Shown here one piece after another: positions 1-9,162 of a DNA stretch of 12,099 nucleotides (position 1 is the first letter of the stretch; every line of letters starts with the position of its first letter). The DNA lies in assembly GCA_004151065.3 (NCBI GenBank), contig NWUY0300100270.1:1-12099 (forward strand), in the 5' to 3' direction. The translations under genes were made by a program, and so were the position numbers. Source of the stretch: Larix sibirica (Eukaryota; Streptophyta; Pinopsida; Pinales; Pinaceae). Under the pieces are notes generated by a model. It did no database searches and was not told where the DNA came from. It saw nothing but the letters and a program-made list of their open reading frames with translations.

Positions 1-129
1 CGAGGAAAATTCTTGTGTCTTTGTGTTTTGTTGTGCTTGTCTATCTTTCAGTTTAAAGATCTAACTAAATTGAATTAAAGTGCAAACTCTAACAGTTTAA
101 AAAAATATGTTTTTTTTTCTTTCTTTAAA

Positions 130-297
130 ATGCAGCCATGTGCAGAGAAACACCCAAGAAATGGTGTTCCATTCACATTTCTGTTTCCTGTCTGTACCTT
201 ACCATACCATTCTGTTAAGATAGCTGGCTGCAGAACAAGCTGGGGTCTAATGGACTTTAACTATTGTCATCATCTGTTTGTTATTTGTTTAAATTAG
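130..297 (+). CDS. short ORF or terminal exon candidate, unidentified
   Basis: An open frame of 55 codons runs from the ATG at 130 to the TAG at 295-297. It is immediately preceded by a T-rich tract ending in TGCAG at 131-135, a textbook plant splice acceptor, so the real reading could be an exon starting at 136 (Pro-Cys-Ala-Glu-Lys-His-Pro...) rather than a gene starting at the ATG. The predicted peptide is rich in Cys, His and Phe (for example HPRNGVPFTFLFPVC) and shows no signal peptide or domain I recognise. T-rich sequence continues on both sides, as expected for introns or a 3' UTR of a plus-strand transcript. It could equally be a chance frame: 55 open codons is not rare at this base composition. 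If it is a last exon, its gene enters from the left of the window. Confidence 0.2.
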   Translation: MQPCAEKHPRNGVPFTFLFPVCTLPYHSVKIAGCRTSWGLMDFNYCHHLFVICLN

Positions 298-756
298 TTC
301 TTGTTTGTATCAGAACATTTATGGTTGCTGTCGTCATTGCCATAACCTATCTATGGTTATCTTATGTCTAAGCCTAAATGTGGAAAGATGCTTACTAGTC
401 TGAACATCTCGTGTCCACTTCAATTATATCCTGGATCAGTCTACACAATGGCATTAACCTAATATCTACAAAGATTGTACTTGTTTTGAAATTTAAATCT
501 GTTATAGAGTTTCAAACTGAATTTTTTATGCTTAGGCACAAGGTCACCAATTTTAAGTTTTTAAAGGAGCATCAAGGCAAGTTTAATATGGATTTGTTTC
601 ATGTATTCTTACACAATAAGTTTTAACACAGATCAAATGCATGAAAGTAAATTTGTGGCTTAGAAAAATGGCTTACTGCTATCTACATGAGATTAACAGC
701 CTATTTCATCAATAGATACTTCTAACCGCTTCTGAATTGGCAAGATGAATAATGTA
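298..756. other. AT-rich stretch without a supported gene
   Basis: No gene, RNA or repeat is supported here. An open frame of 71 codons exists at 411-626 on the plus strand, but its composition (Ile, Phe, Leu, Lys rich) is what AT-rich noncoding DNA gives, and no splice or start context favours it. If the minus-strand reading ending at 757 is real, the lower part of this stretch would be its 3' UTR. Confidence 0.4.
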
Positions 757-1194
757 TCATTTCTTCTTGCCACCTTTCACAACTTGACTAGGTTCATGAA
801 TCATAATTGATACCTAAACAAGATAATTGAGAGTACAAATGAGACAGGTCCACAAATGCCCAAGGGGTGCACATGCTGATTTTGGTTGAAAAGCTCACCC
901 AAAAAGCTGTTCAAGTGTCAAAGCTGCAGCAGGTAAGAGTATCATCATATCATATTGTAACGTGGAAGTCCTTCAACACCTTTTCAACACTGGCGCAAAA
1001 ACAGATGACCCACAACAACAAACCATGGAGCATAAACCTATATCATCAAACTAACTAGTCTATAAGTAGATGACCCATGGCATTTTATCATAGAGCGGAA
1101 TGTAGGCAACATAACGTCACACACCATTGGAATAGTTGATTTTGAGCATCATGTTGTGAAATGGCAGGCCCATAACATCATAACAAGGGAAAAC
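757..1194 (-). pseudogene. three-exon 3' gene end with in-frame TGA codons, unidentified
   Basis: Read on the minus strand, three exons join in one frame: 1194-1125, 989-899 and 813-757. The introns are 1124-990 (135 nt, GTGTGT...GCGCCAG after a T-rich tract) and 898-814 (85 nt, GTGAGC...TTGTTTAG). The first intron splits a Cys codon (TG|T) and the second falls between codons, so the phases agree. The peptide looks protein-like: CYGPAISQHDAQNQLFQ, then CVEKVLKDFHVTI, then a C-terminus SIMIHEPSQVVKGGKKK followed by TGA at 759-757. Three further TGA codons interrupt it, at 1180-1178, 952-950 and 913-911. None is TAA or TAG, which fits CGA-to-TGA decay at methylated CpG. I do not recognise the protein. 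About four stops would be expected by chance over 70 codons, so the case rests on splice phase and composition and could be coincidence. The true upstream exon is not settled: TGCAG acceptors occur at both 1195-1199 and near 1224. Confidence 0.25.
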
Positions 1195-1629
1195 CTGCAA
1201 CAATTCACTTAAGGAGCTAAATCCCTGCAATACACAGAAATAAATACTCGCAACATTACATCGTGGCAAACATACTTGTGAAACAACACTGTGAAGGGAA
1301 GTTGGTTTGTGGGCATGCAGAAAGCAGAAGAGGCAAAGAAAAAGAAAATGATTTAGACGAGCATTATTATAATTGCTTTGTAATCTATATGGACAAATAA
1401 AGGACGTAGAGCCACTTTATATGGTGCGTGAATCGTAGAGATCCTTTAATATGATTTGAGAAGTAGATTAATCAGTTCCAAATTGTCACTATGCCATCTA
1501 TGTATAGGTTTTCTCTCTCATAAGTAAACTTTCTTGTTTGCCATCTTGATTGGGAAACCTTGCTTTTAAATTTCATCAACTTCTGCTCACACTGAAAGGA
1601 AACAACATTATCCAGAAACCATGGGGATG
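1195..1629. other. possible intron and micro-exon between minus-strand exon candidates
   Basis: On the minus strand a T-rich acceptor (TTTCCTTTCAG) ends at 1592 and is followed by a frame starting Cys-Glu-Gln-Lys at 1591. A possible donor AAG|GTTTCC lies at 1559/1558, giving a 33-nt micro-exon. Without splicing the same frame stays open for 39 codons (CEQKLMKFKSKVSQ...) before a TGA. Its phase does not match the exon at 1194-1125, so a continuous gene model is not established. Nothing else is visible here. Confidence 0.2.
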
Positions 1630-1791
1630 CTAGTCTCTGTATTTCCAGCTTGAAGGATTTGGAGTGCCAAAATCAACATAATCTTCAGGAACCGGAGGCT
1701 TAACCCAGAAAGGGAGGCAGTGAAGGTTGGAATCTTTATGAGCAAGACTGTGAAGGGCTGCAGTAGAGTGTGAAGGAAAAGAACCTCTACA
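1630..1791 (-). CDS. exon candidate, 54 codons, unidentified protein C-terminus
   Basis: On the minus strand a frame of 53 codons plus TAG runs from 1791 to 1630. It starts right after the polypyrimidine acceptor CATTTCCTCCTCAG. The peptide has the composition of a soluble protein, with the segments HSLAHKDSNLHCLPFWVKPP and PEDYVDFGTPNPSSWKYRD. The opposite strand is not open in a comparable way. Upstream, an AAG|GTCGGG donor at 1885/1884 would give a 93-nt intron and an in-phase upstream exon (2040-1885), but that reading contains a TAG and a TGA and overlaps a longer open frame on the plus strand, so I do not call it. A second minus frame through the same bases, starting Val-Glu-Val-Leu, is also open but hydrophobic and less protein-like. 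The family is unknown to me. The TAG may be a true end or a decayed Gln codon. Confidence 0.27.
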   Translation of the reverse strand, partial: CRGSFPSHSTAALHSLAHKDSNLHCLPFWVKPPVPEDYVDFGTPNPSSWKYRD

Positions 1792-2574
1792 CTGAGGAGG
1801 AAATGGTTTGGTTCAAAAAATTGGATCTAGTTGAGTGGGGTACATCTCAAGATGGCCTATAGAAAGCAGGTCCCTAAACCCGACCTTCCTTCAAAGGCTG
1901 CATTGTTTTTCAATGTATGGCAAAGGGGAATTTGACAAGAGTTGAGGCTAGGGGGCTTGTGAAGGACCCCAAAGGAGCACTTGTTGCCAAATTTTCATGG
2001 AGACAAGGGCATCACCAACAACATCATAGAAGTTCATTGGTTATGTATAGGTTTGGAATTAGCCTCATCCCCGGGCATTTAGGATCTATAGGCAATGGGT
2101 GATTTGGGATCATTAACATTATTAAAGGGTCCTTAATTCCCACCAACATTAATATTTCACACATTATAATGAAGGTCAAATATTTAAAATCGTCAAAGGG
2201 GGCTTGTCGGGTTAGTGATAATGAGGCATTGTTATTGCCCCTACCAGTGTTTGATTCACCCATGTGACATATTTGTCACTTGTAAGTTGGCACACCCCTG
2301 CAAGGAGGTTGTTGTTCAAGCAGATCACTGTTAATTCGGGCTGGGAGGTCACATGCCATAACTACAACAGGGTATTCCACCTCTTGATAGGTGTTGGATG
2401 CTCAACAATGAAAGTATTACCCCATGCCCCTTCATAATGTCATACTCCTACTCATTTTGGTCCTTCCTTCTCCCCTAGGGGGCATTACTCTTTGCATTGT
2501 GCCATTTACATCCCTGTATGTTGTTTTTCTGTATTTTCTGGGTTGTAGGATCTCATACTCATAGACACCCGTAA
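1792..2574. other. GC-richer block with overlapping open frames, probably decayed coding DNA
   Basis: This block is visibly richer in G and C than the flanks. A plus-strand frame is open from 1878 to the TGA near 2100 (first ATG at 1917; contains LTRVEARGLVKDPKGALVAK). A minus-strand frame is open from 2263 to 2024 (contains NTGRGNNNASLSLTRQAPFD). A second minus frame at 2040-1885 contains FYDVVGDALVSMKIWQQ but has two stops. They cannot all be real, and no domain is recognisable in any of them. The best explanation is an old gene or transposon fragment. Positions 2264-2574 hold no usable frame or repeat. Confidence 0.3.
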
Positions 2575-2910
2575 GTTTCATTGGCATTCTTAAGGATCTC
2601 ATGGAGCTACCACCGTCAAAAATGTAATGCTTTGGCCCAAATAGGGGCCATCCACTTTAAATTCAATGCGATGCAGATAGAAATTCAGGACCTCCAACAG
2701 ATGACAATGAGCATGCAAGAGGCCAACACAGTCAATGCACTGTAGAAGTTGGTCCTGGCAGGTAGAGTGGATGACCATTCAAGATATCTCAAAGATTGTA
2801 GGCGGCACCTCTTTGTGACAAATACCTCTCTCAAAGACTTGCAAGGACATAGGGACACAAAGGAAGAGAATCCCTTAGATACTGTATTACACATGTGGAA
2901 GCTCCAATGA
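2575..2910 (+). pseudogene. decayed ORF with coiled-coil-like peptide, possible transposon remnant
   Basis: One plus-strand frame runs for about 110 codons with a single internal stop (TAG at 2743-2745) before the TGA at 2908-2910. The peptide is charged and Gln/Leu rich, with heptad-like segments such as MQIEIQDLQQMTMSMQEAN and, after the stop, HLFVTNTSLKDLQGHRDTKE. That is the style of a coiled-coil or gag-like protein, but there is no CCHC knuckle, protease or RT motif to confirm it. The opposite strand is also open (3074-2685, 129 codons). That frame is rich in Cys, Ser, Leu and Trp, as antisense frames of charged proteins often are, so I treat it as the shadow. The original function cannot be named. 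Confidence 0.22.
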
Positions 2911-3810
2911 GCGAACTCATAACGAGTCAATGTTGGACAGGTTAGGACACCGAGGGGCACCAAGGTTAAGGCAATAACAAAAACAATAAGTACTAAAGGG
3001 CGATGATGGCACCCATTCCAACCCTGACAGCAATCAACACAGAAGTGTGCAGTATGAGGGAATTTTATTTCCAAATTTGGATTCTAGTATTAAATTATTA
3101 ATCTCTTTAAGACTTTTTGCAAATTTGGGGTTAGTTTGGGTTTTTTAGTACATCAATAGTTTTTGTGCACAACACTATTCCATCTGTTCTAGATGAAGAT
3201 TTTTACACCAAGGTGTTTTTCATTTTGAGATTGCCCAACCAGATGATGTTATAAACCATTTCCACTGTTCATACATCAGCTTGGCGTCCGTTTGTCATTC
3301 ATATGCTTGCCAGCAGCTGGGTGATTTCAGTGGTTCTATTGCTTGCTTAACATGTCCTTTTCAATTGACATGTCCATGCATGCTTTTCATTTTGCTCATT
3401 TTGTTTGGAGTCCAAGCCTATGCCACCTAAGCTCTTTTGCACGAACACCACTACCTCTTGACAACCCACTTGTCTCTGATCTGGGTGACTCAGATGAGAG
3501 AGGAAATCAGAGTAATCAAGTTTGGGAAGCTCCATGCCAGTGAGATTACTGAACTCTCCACAACATCTTGTATTTTCCATCACCAGCCTCATGTTTTGCA
3601 TGGCTTCTCTATCAAGCACTCAGAAGGATTGAGAAGCACTGTAACTGAATCAGATAATGAAGAATGTGATAGTTACTTCTGTAAAGTTTGGTGGCACAAA
3701 CTGCAGCTGTTCTCCTTCCTTTTTGGTATTTTGTTTGTGAGATATGTTTCTCTTCAATATAGCAGCTTTTCTTTGCAAGTTTATTTTTCAAAACATACAT
3801 GCTTATAATT
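2911..3810. other. stop-poor region open on both strands, unresolved
   Basis: From about 3195 to 3810 several frames are open together. On the plus strand these are 3343-3543 (contains LPLDNPLVSDLGDSDERGNQ) and 3437-3808 (contains SEGLRSTVTESDNEECDSYF). On the minus strand these are 3619-3347 (contains GMELPKLDYSDFLSHLSHPD) and 3800-3612. After a one-base frame change near 3345 the minus reading continues through AKLMYEQWKWFITSSGW, broken only by TGA codons. This is more openness than the AT-rich flanks show and suggests ancient coding sequence, but neither strand nor family can be decided by eye. Positions 2911-3190 hold nothing further. Confidence 0.25.
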
Positions 3811-4438
3811 TTTATTTTTCCAACTTGATTAATTGTTCAATCGCATTACTTTGTTTTGTTGATCTGGAATTTTTTACATTTTGCACACACTGAATATACT
3901 TGCATATTGATTGTATGTATAGTCATGTATTGGATCAATGGTTCTCATACATTTATTCTGTTGATTGTTTATTTTTACCTCATTTATCCTGTTAATAGGA
4001 GTGCGTCCTTCTTCTTTTCACTTGGTTGCAGTGTGCAAGATGTGCTGTAGCATGCACAAAAACTGTAGATGCCTTACTACAGATAGAATTATTACATAAA
4101 TATATTGACTCTTGAGGTGAGACTCAAAGGCATCTTTCTTATGACGAGTCTTTATCGAACTGGCGAGCTTGCTCTTTCATGTTTGCAAAAGAAGGGTAAT
4201 ACTTGTTCATGTAGATCAAGCTTTGCTAACGCTTAGCAGGTGTATGTGCTGCAGGGAAACAGAAATTCTAACAGGGTTCTGCTCAATGTCTAAAAGGCTT
4301 TATGTTGTACATGCATCATAAAAGATTCTTATAACTTATCACAGATGCATATTATGTTATTGTTGGCCAGTAATGGAAATTCCTCTGCATCATTATTCAT
4401 TTAATGTTCTCACCATTTTCGGTTTTGCCCTTGTTATT
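3811..4438. other. T-rich intron-like or intergenic sequence
   Basis: The plus strand is strongly T-rich, as plant introns are on the sense strand. One 64-codon frame at 3856-4050 is hydrophobic and typical of AT-rich noncoding DNA. No RNA gene, repeat or protein match is seen. Confidence 0.4.
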
Positions 4439-4474
4439 GATAGATAGATGGATAGATAGACAAACAAATAAATA
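4439..4474. repeat. GATA microsatellite followed by a CAAA/TAAA run
   Basis: Positions 4439-4460 are GATA repeats with one GATG interruption. They pass directly into a short CAAA/TAAA tetranucleotide run at 4461-4474. This is a compound tetranucleotide microsatellite with no function implied. Confidence 0.85.
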
Positions 4475-5748
4475 CATTTATCACATTTCTTAAGCACGGG
4501 ACTTGAATTCTTGATCTTTTATCTGGAAGGGGATTCAATTTGTAAACTTTACAAAACCCAAGTGCAAAATGAAATCTCAGTTTGGAAATATGACCTGGCA
4601 CTTCTAGCTGTGTTCTAGGAAGGTGCCTGAGAATTTTTTTACTTGGCTAGTGTTATTAATTATTATGGTTATTCCCATATGACAAATGACGTATGTTTGG
4701 TTGAGGTTGTCTTTATTTGGAGACACAGATTGTGTAACTAGTAGTTTCTCAGCAGAAATGATCTGCTCACCATTCTAGATAGGTGATTTGCACTGTGCTG
4801 GTTCCTCCTGTCTCATCATTCTTGGCAGTTGACTTTTGTGGGAAATCAATGACAGTGTTTCTCACCTTCGTTTGGAGGAGCCTCTTTGTATTCTTGAAAA
4901 TTTTGAGATTAGTTGGATTGTGGACTTCTACAATGCCAAATTATTAGAATAACATATTAGAATTTTCCATGTTTAGTTAAAGTGGTTGTGAATATTGTTC
5001 AAACTTCAAACGTGTACCATAAGAAACAATTTATCTTGCATAAAACTGAAGAAAGAAAGAAACTGAGGTCCATTAGAGGAAGATAGATGGATAGGCATAA
5101 GCGTAACAATGTGCACATTCAAAAGTTGACAATTAGGTTACAAACTCATTTGACTCTATACTAGGGTATTGTCATGTCTGTATTTGTAAGTGTTTTGTAG
5201 CTCTGACGAAAAAAGAGGTTGTCTAAGGAAACAATACTTTCATAGATTACACCAACGTTAGTTTGAGCTTCAGATTTTGATCTCTTTTTCCATTAGCACT
5301 TGTTAATATTTCCATTTTGTTTTATGTCACCATTGTCTTTTGCTTATTTAACTGTTTTACAAGTATATGTTTTTCTTGAAAAGCAGGCATACTAGCTTAT
5401 CATAACTTGCAAAGTTTTCTGTTTCATTATAATTAGTGGCATTCGGTTTTGTAATGGTAGCTCTGTCTGATTTGTTGGAAACTTGGGAGACAAGACATCA
5501 GGAAACCCTGGCTTATTCTGGTCCTGTTATCTGAGATGAAAAGCAAGAGGACCCCACAGTGCACAAACAAGATTCATGGCCATTGTCACACTACAGAGGG
5601 GGCCTAATGAATTCTCCAAACCCCCTATGGCGGTTTCTAGCAGAGTCCTGATATTCTTCCAGAGTCCTATCATGATTGAGGAGGTCCCTTATAGGGTTGT
5701 TTGAAAAATGCTAGGATAATGATAAGCATCTCTGCAATTTTCTTTCTT
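4475..5748. other. mostly T-rich noncoding sequence with a few short open frames
   Basis: No gene is supported. Two short plus-strand frames look slightly protein-like: 4851-4952 (33 codons, contains LRLEEPLCILENFEISWIVD) and 5436-5534 (32 codons, contains ALSDLLETWETRHQETLAYS). Both are short, and the first has a TGA just upstream in frame. A possible 62-nt minus-strand exon with good GT-AG borders overlaps the first, so the strand is ambiguous. The part at 5440-5700 is GC-richer than its surroundings and may be an old insertion. Confidence 0.3.
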
Positions 5749-5783
5749 ATCCATATGATCCATATGATCCCTGCATATATGCA
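5749..5783. repeat. short 10-bp direct repeat next to a 12-bp palindrome
   Basis: A ten-base unit based on CCATATGATC is tandemly repeated at about 5750-5770. It is followed by the perfect palindrome TGCATATATGCA at 5772-5783. The structure is small and may be simple-sequence noise. No regulatory role is shown. Confidence 0.6.
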
Positions 5784-5946
5784 TTGCATAAAAATTGCCC
5801 CCAAATCATATTGCCACTGAAATTCAATAAGCTTATATTTTCCCTTCTTCATCTCAATCCCCAAAAGCACTTACTGCAAAAACGATCAAGCCACTACTCC
5901 ATTCAAACATTCTTCTGTACACGCTTTCTGTTGACAAAAGCAAGGA

Positions 5947-5957
5947 CTATATAAATA
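5947..5957 (+). promoter_or_regulatory. TATA-box-like motif without a supported gene
   Basis: CTATATAAATA matches the plant TATA consensus. The first downstream ATG, near 6021, opens only about 20 codons, so no promoter function can be assigned. Such motifs occur by chance in AT-rich DNA. Confidence 0.15.
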
Positions 5958-6150
5958 TATACTCCAATTATTAATCAAATACCTATTATTGTTGCAGCGA
6001 GAGTAGCAACGTCTACAGCACAGTATGGGGGAGATGATGTCACGTAATGTACATGGCAACAAAAAAATAAAAATAAAAAACTTTTAGATAGCATGTCGGC
6101 TCAATTTTAAATTTTAGATAAAAAAATTATAAAAAATTAAAACCAGTATA

Positions 6151-6305
6151 GATCCATCTTAAATCCTGATCTATCAACCACCAAGAGGGATCAAATTTAT
6201 TGAAGTGTAATTTTTTTCCTTAAATTCTTTACACATCAAGAAAAAAATTTACACGTCAAGAAATTTTATCTCTCAGTGTTTGGTAGATCCAGATTTAAGA
6301 TGGAT
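6151..6305. repeat. 155-bp foldback (inverted repeat), MITE-like or hairpin-RNA-like
   Basis: The left arm at 6151-6217 and the right arm at 6241-6305 are near reverse complements, with a loop of about 23 bases. The outer 15 bp (GATCCATCTTAAATC at 6151-6165 and its complement at 6291-6305) match perfectly. Pairing continues with scattered mismatches and a small gap through the CTATCAA/TTGGTAG and AAGTGTAA/TTACACG segments to the T/A runs. I estimate roughly 85% identity over about 65 bp by eye. An A-rich segment (6058-6150) precedes it. No canonical Stowaway or Tourist terminal motif and no convincing target-site duplication is visible. It is most likely an unclassified non-autonomous foldback element; transcribed, it would give a long hairpin. 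Confidence 0.8.
6228..6267. repeat. 20-bp direct duplication inside the foldback
   Basis: TTTACACATCAAGAAA at 6228 recurs as TTTACACGTCAAGAAA at 6248, exactly 20 bp later. Both copies can pair with the same left-arm segment around 6198-6211, so the loop and right arm contain a small internal duplication. Confidence 0.8.
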
Positions 6306-7019
6306 CAACCTAAGGATGCACCAATTGCCATCTCTGCAACCTAAGGACACATGGGGCTCAACATATACAACTCTCAAAGAGACAAGTTCTTTTTAGTGTC
6401 TTATTATTTAGAGAGTTAGGTAGTCTCCGTTCTGTTTTGTCTCTTTATGTGTCTCTTGGTTTTCTTCTTAAAAAATTTCCCGAGTCTCGTGACTGCTACT
6501 TCTGCCACATGCAATGCCTATGTAGTTTAGAGAAGGTTCCAGCTATTTTATTAAACTTGATATTATAGATAAAAAGGAATACGAAAAAAGAAATGTCGTT
6601 TTCTTATCCAAGGCACTTGCAGTTGTGATAAAAAGTAGTCATTGTCAATCCATCTATAAAATGCATGCTATGTAATAAACACTGTTATTCTCAATCCATA
6701 GACATAATGATGATTCTGACATTGAACGTCGAGAGCGTTGTAAACACTGTAAATGAGTTATAATGACTCTTGATATGTTCACTTCCATGTCACGTTTGGA
6801 TCTCAGTTAACTTAATCAATTTAGAATCGTTGTGGAGGTACCCAGAACAATATGCCACTGACCAAATTATTGTCCCAAGAGAATTGATTCCATCAATTTA
6901 TGTTCAAAATGTTGATGATTTATTCATTGTTTGTGTTTTTGTTTCACTATTGTCCATTAATGATTTTTTTTCATAGTAGCAAGATTCGGTCATCTAGAGA
7001 GTTCATATCCAGAAATTCA
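6306..7019. other. noncoding sequence, no supported gene
   Basis: Near the left edge CAACCTAAGGA occurs twice (6306-6316 and 6337-6347). A plus-strand frame of 68 codons at 6770-6976 contains LWRYPEQYATDQIIVPRELI, which is mildly protein-like, but it has no splice or start support and ends in a hydrophobic AT-rich tail. No repeat or RNA gene is recognised. Confidence 0.3.
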
Positions 7020-7560
7020 TTTGGAATATGAAATTCGCCAAATATTTGACATAGTATAGATACAATATCGTAAAGTTAATTAATTGCTGAAATATATTTA
7101 CAATTTTTATATTTTAAGATTAATTAGATGTTACTATTAAAATTTATTTATTAAGATAAAAAATAGTATTTTAACTAGAATAACAAATGTATATTAATTT
7201 TTTTATAAATAAATACGAACTCAAATCACATTTTAAAAAATGATTTTGCAAAGCAAAACAAAGTAAAAATATGAACACACAAAAATTGAGGAATCATTTT
7301 AAATAAATTTATGACTATTGTTGCACGCAATATTTAAAATAAATGTGGAACACACATTATTTAACCAACATTAAAAAATTACATACTTTGAGGCCATGAG
7401 CCTATAGTTATTACTTAATCGACATTTAAAAAAATATCATGTTATATCATATGTCAAGTTTCAAATTTGAGATATGTTACAAGTTACATACAATGCAAAA
7501 TGAATATTATTTTAAAATGGTGAATGAGTATGTATATTTTTAAATTTTAAAAATGCATAT
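7020..7560. other. extremely AT-rich segment
   Basis: This is the most AT-rich part of the window, made of mixed A and T runs with almost no CpG and no ORF of note. It shows no clear tandem or inverted organisation. It may be a decayed transposon interior or intergenic spacer, and nothing specific can be assigned. Confidence 0.5.
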
Positions 7561-9162
7561 TTTTGTAAATGTCAATGTCTACTTCCATATTTTAGTCATA
7601 CTAGAATTTTTCTATATGTATTTTTTTCCCTATCAAACCGTATTCATATTTGTACTCGAATGTTGCTGTTATGATTTTTTCTTGAAAATATCAACGACCA
7701 TCATCTATTCAATGCCTTCCACTTGGAAATATATATTTTGCTTGATAGATAGGACATGCAACTTATTCCAACATTGATGATAAATATATTGATGCATGAT
7801 TTATTACTGAAAACTGCACTATATGTGTGTAGGATCAATCAAGAGGACTATGCATTGTTGCAGATGAATGACAAATTATTATTAATGAGCTTGCTTACTA
7901 ATGATGGTTTTGATAGACCTTCGGGCTACATCTAATTAGAGATAGAGAACTTAGTTGTGTATTGAAAACATGAAAAGAATGAAGATCTATCTACCAAAGG
8001 TGCAGCATGTCAATTGTTCAAAAGCCATCTTTATTTCTATTATATGAGGGGCAATTTGTAAACCAAAACAAATAAATAACCAACACTGGCCACATAAGGG
8101 ATATTTTTTTTTTAATATTATTTTATTTTTAAGTACAAACTACTAGAGGGATTCTTGGTCCTCATGCGATATCTCACTAAAGCTCATGAAGAAGTCATGG
8201 TCATATTAGAACTAAATATTATGCATATATGTTGTTTTGTTAAAACAACCAAATCTTCATCCAATGTGGTATTAATGCAAACTAGTTCTTATATGGAATA
8301 AAAAAATGTCTCATTAACTCATTAACTATTAGAAATCAAGCTAACTTACTACCATAAATTAATTAGAGATATTGTAACACTTTTGTATATTTACCATTCA
8401 CACTAGTTCATTAATTCATTTAAACAAATAACAAACAATCTTCAAAGAATTAAAAAAAAATCACAAATACTTGGTCCACAAACTCCAAGTTACATTTATA
8501 CATAGAAATATCATAACTGCATTTACGATATCTCAAGAAGCAACAATTTCCTACATAAATACTTCTTAATTCACAAGCATATTAATAGTTAACAATTCGA
8601 AACTTATTTTTCAATTTTCCTCGAATAAAAGCCACATTTTCAGTTATGAATTTTACAAAACACTTGCAAACATCTTCTATTTTTTTGGGTTAAAAGATGA
8701 ACTAATTACAATTTTCCTTCCAAGGAAATGCAAAGTGTTGATTCAATTATCTTAATAGACAGCGATACATATTATCTCTTGCCATGCTAATTTACTTACT
8801 CCCATGGTGTTTATATCTTCTTTGCATGCTTTAGTGACAATTTCTCAACAACATCCAAGGCCCCTTGTTTTTCCGTGGCTAGGGGTAGTTAAACACGTAC
8901 ACAATAGATTCCTCATACCAATATCCATGTTAATACCATCATTATATCAATCCAATTAATATCTATTTAGAAACTAAATTAACCAAATGAATAACAGAAT
9001 TAAATATTTTATAAACAAATTCATTATACTTACACCATAATGTCATTTTAGTAGTTCCAAGGAAATTTTGGCCCTGAGTTCCATGTCCAACTTCCATGGT
9101 GCCAACTAGTTTCCTCCTAGCCCTACTCAAGGAAAACTTATTTCCTTGAGACATTCGAGGTT
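7561..9162. other. AT-rich noncoding sequence, no supported gene
   Basis: No gene is supported in these 1.6 kb. A short plus frame around 7831-7932 (contains QEDYALLQMNDKLLLMSLL) could be a decayed coding scrap, but it is only about 34 codons. CTCATTAA is tandemly repeated twice at 8310-8327. There is no RNA gene and no LTR landmark such as a primer-binding site or polypurine tract. Confidence 0.4.

Noticed and set aside
1414-1427. ACTTTATATGGTGC repeated at 11401-11414
   Set aside because: A single 14-bp AT-rich match 10 kb apart with no extension is compatible with chance, so it is not evidence of paired LTRs.
2685-3074. 129-codon minus-strand ORF, the longest in the window
   Set aside because: Its Cys/Ser/Leu/Trp-rich composition is typical of an antisense shadow. 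The plus strand of the same stretch reads as a charged, protein-like sequence, and no domain is visible.
4490-4520. GCACGGGACTTGAATTCTTG, resembling an inverted tRNA B-box or SINE piece
   Set aside because: There is no matching A box, no tRNA fold and no poly-A or poly-T tail at a suitable distance.
4851-4952. 33-codon plus-strand frame that looks protein-like
   Set aside because: It is too short, has a TGA just upstream in frame, and overlaps a minus-strand exon candidate (about 4926-4865) with equally good splice borders, so neither can be preferred.
5436-5534. 32-codon plus-strand frame containing DLLETWETRHQE
   Set aside because: It is short, has no splice or start support, and no family is recognised.
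7553-7777. 74-codon plus-strand ORF
   Set aside because: It is a Phe/Tyr/Ile/Val-rich peptide from very AT-rich DNA, has no motif, and is a likely chance frame.
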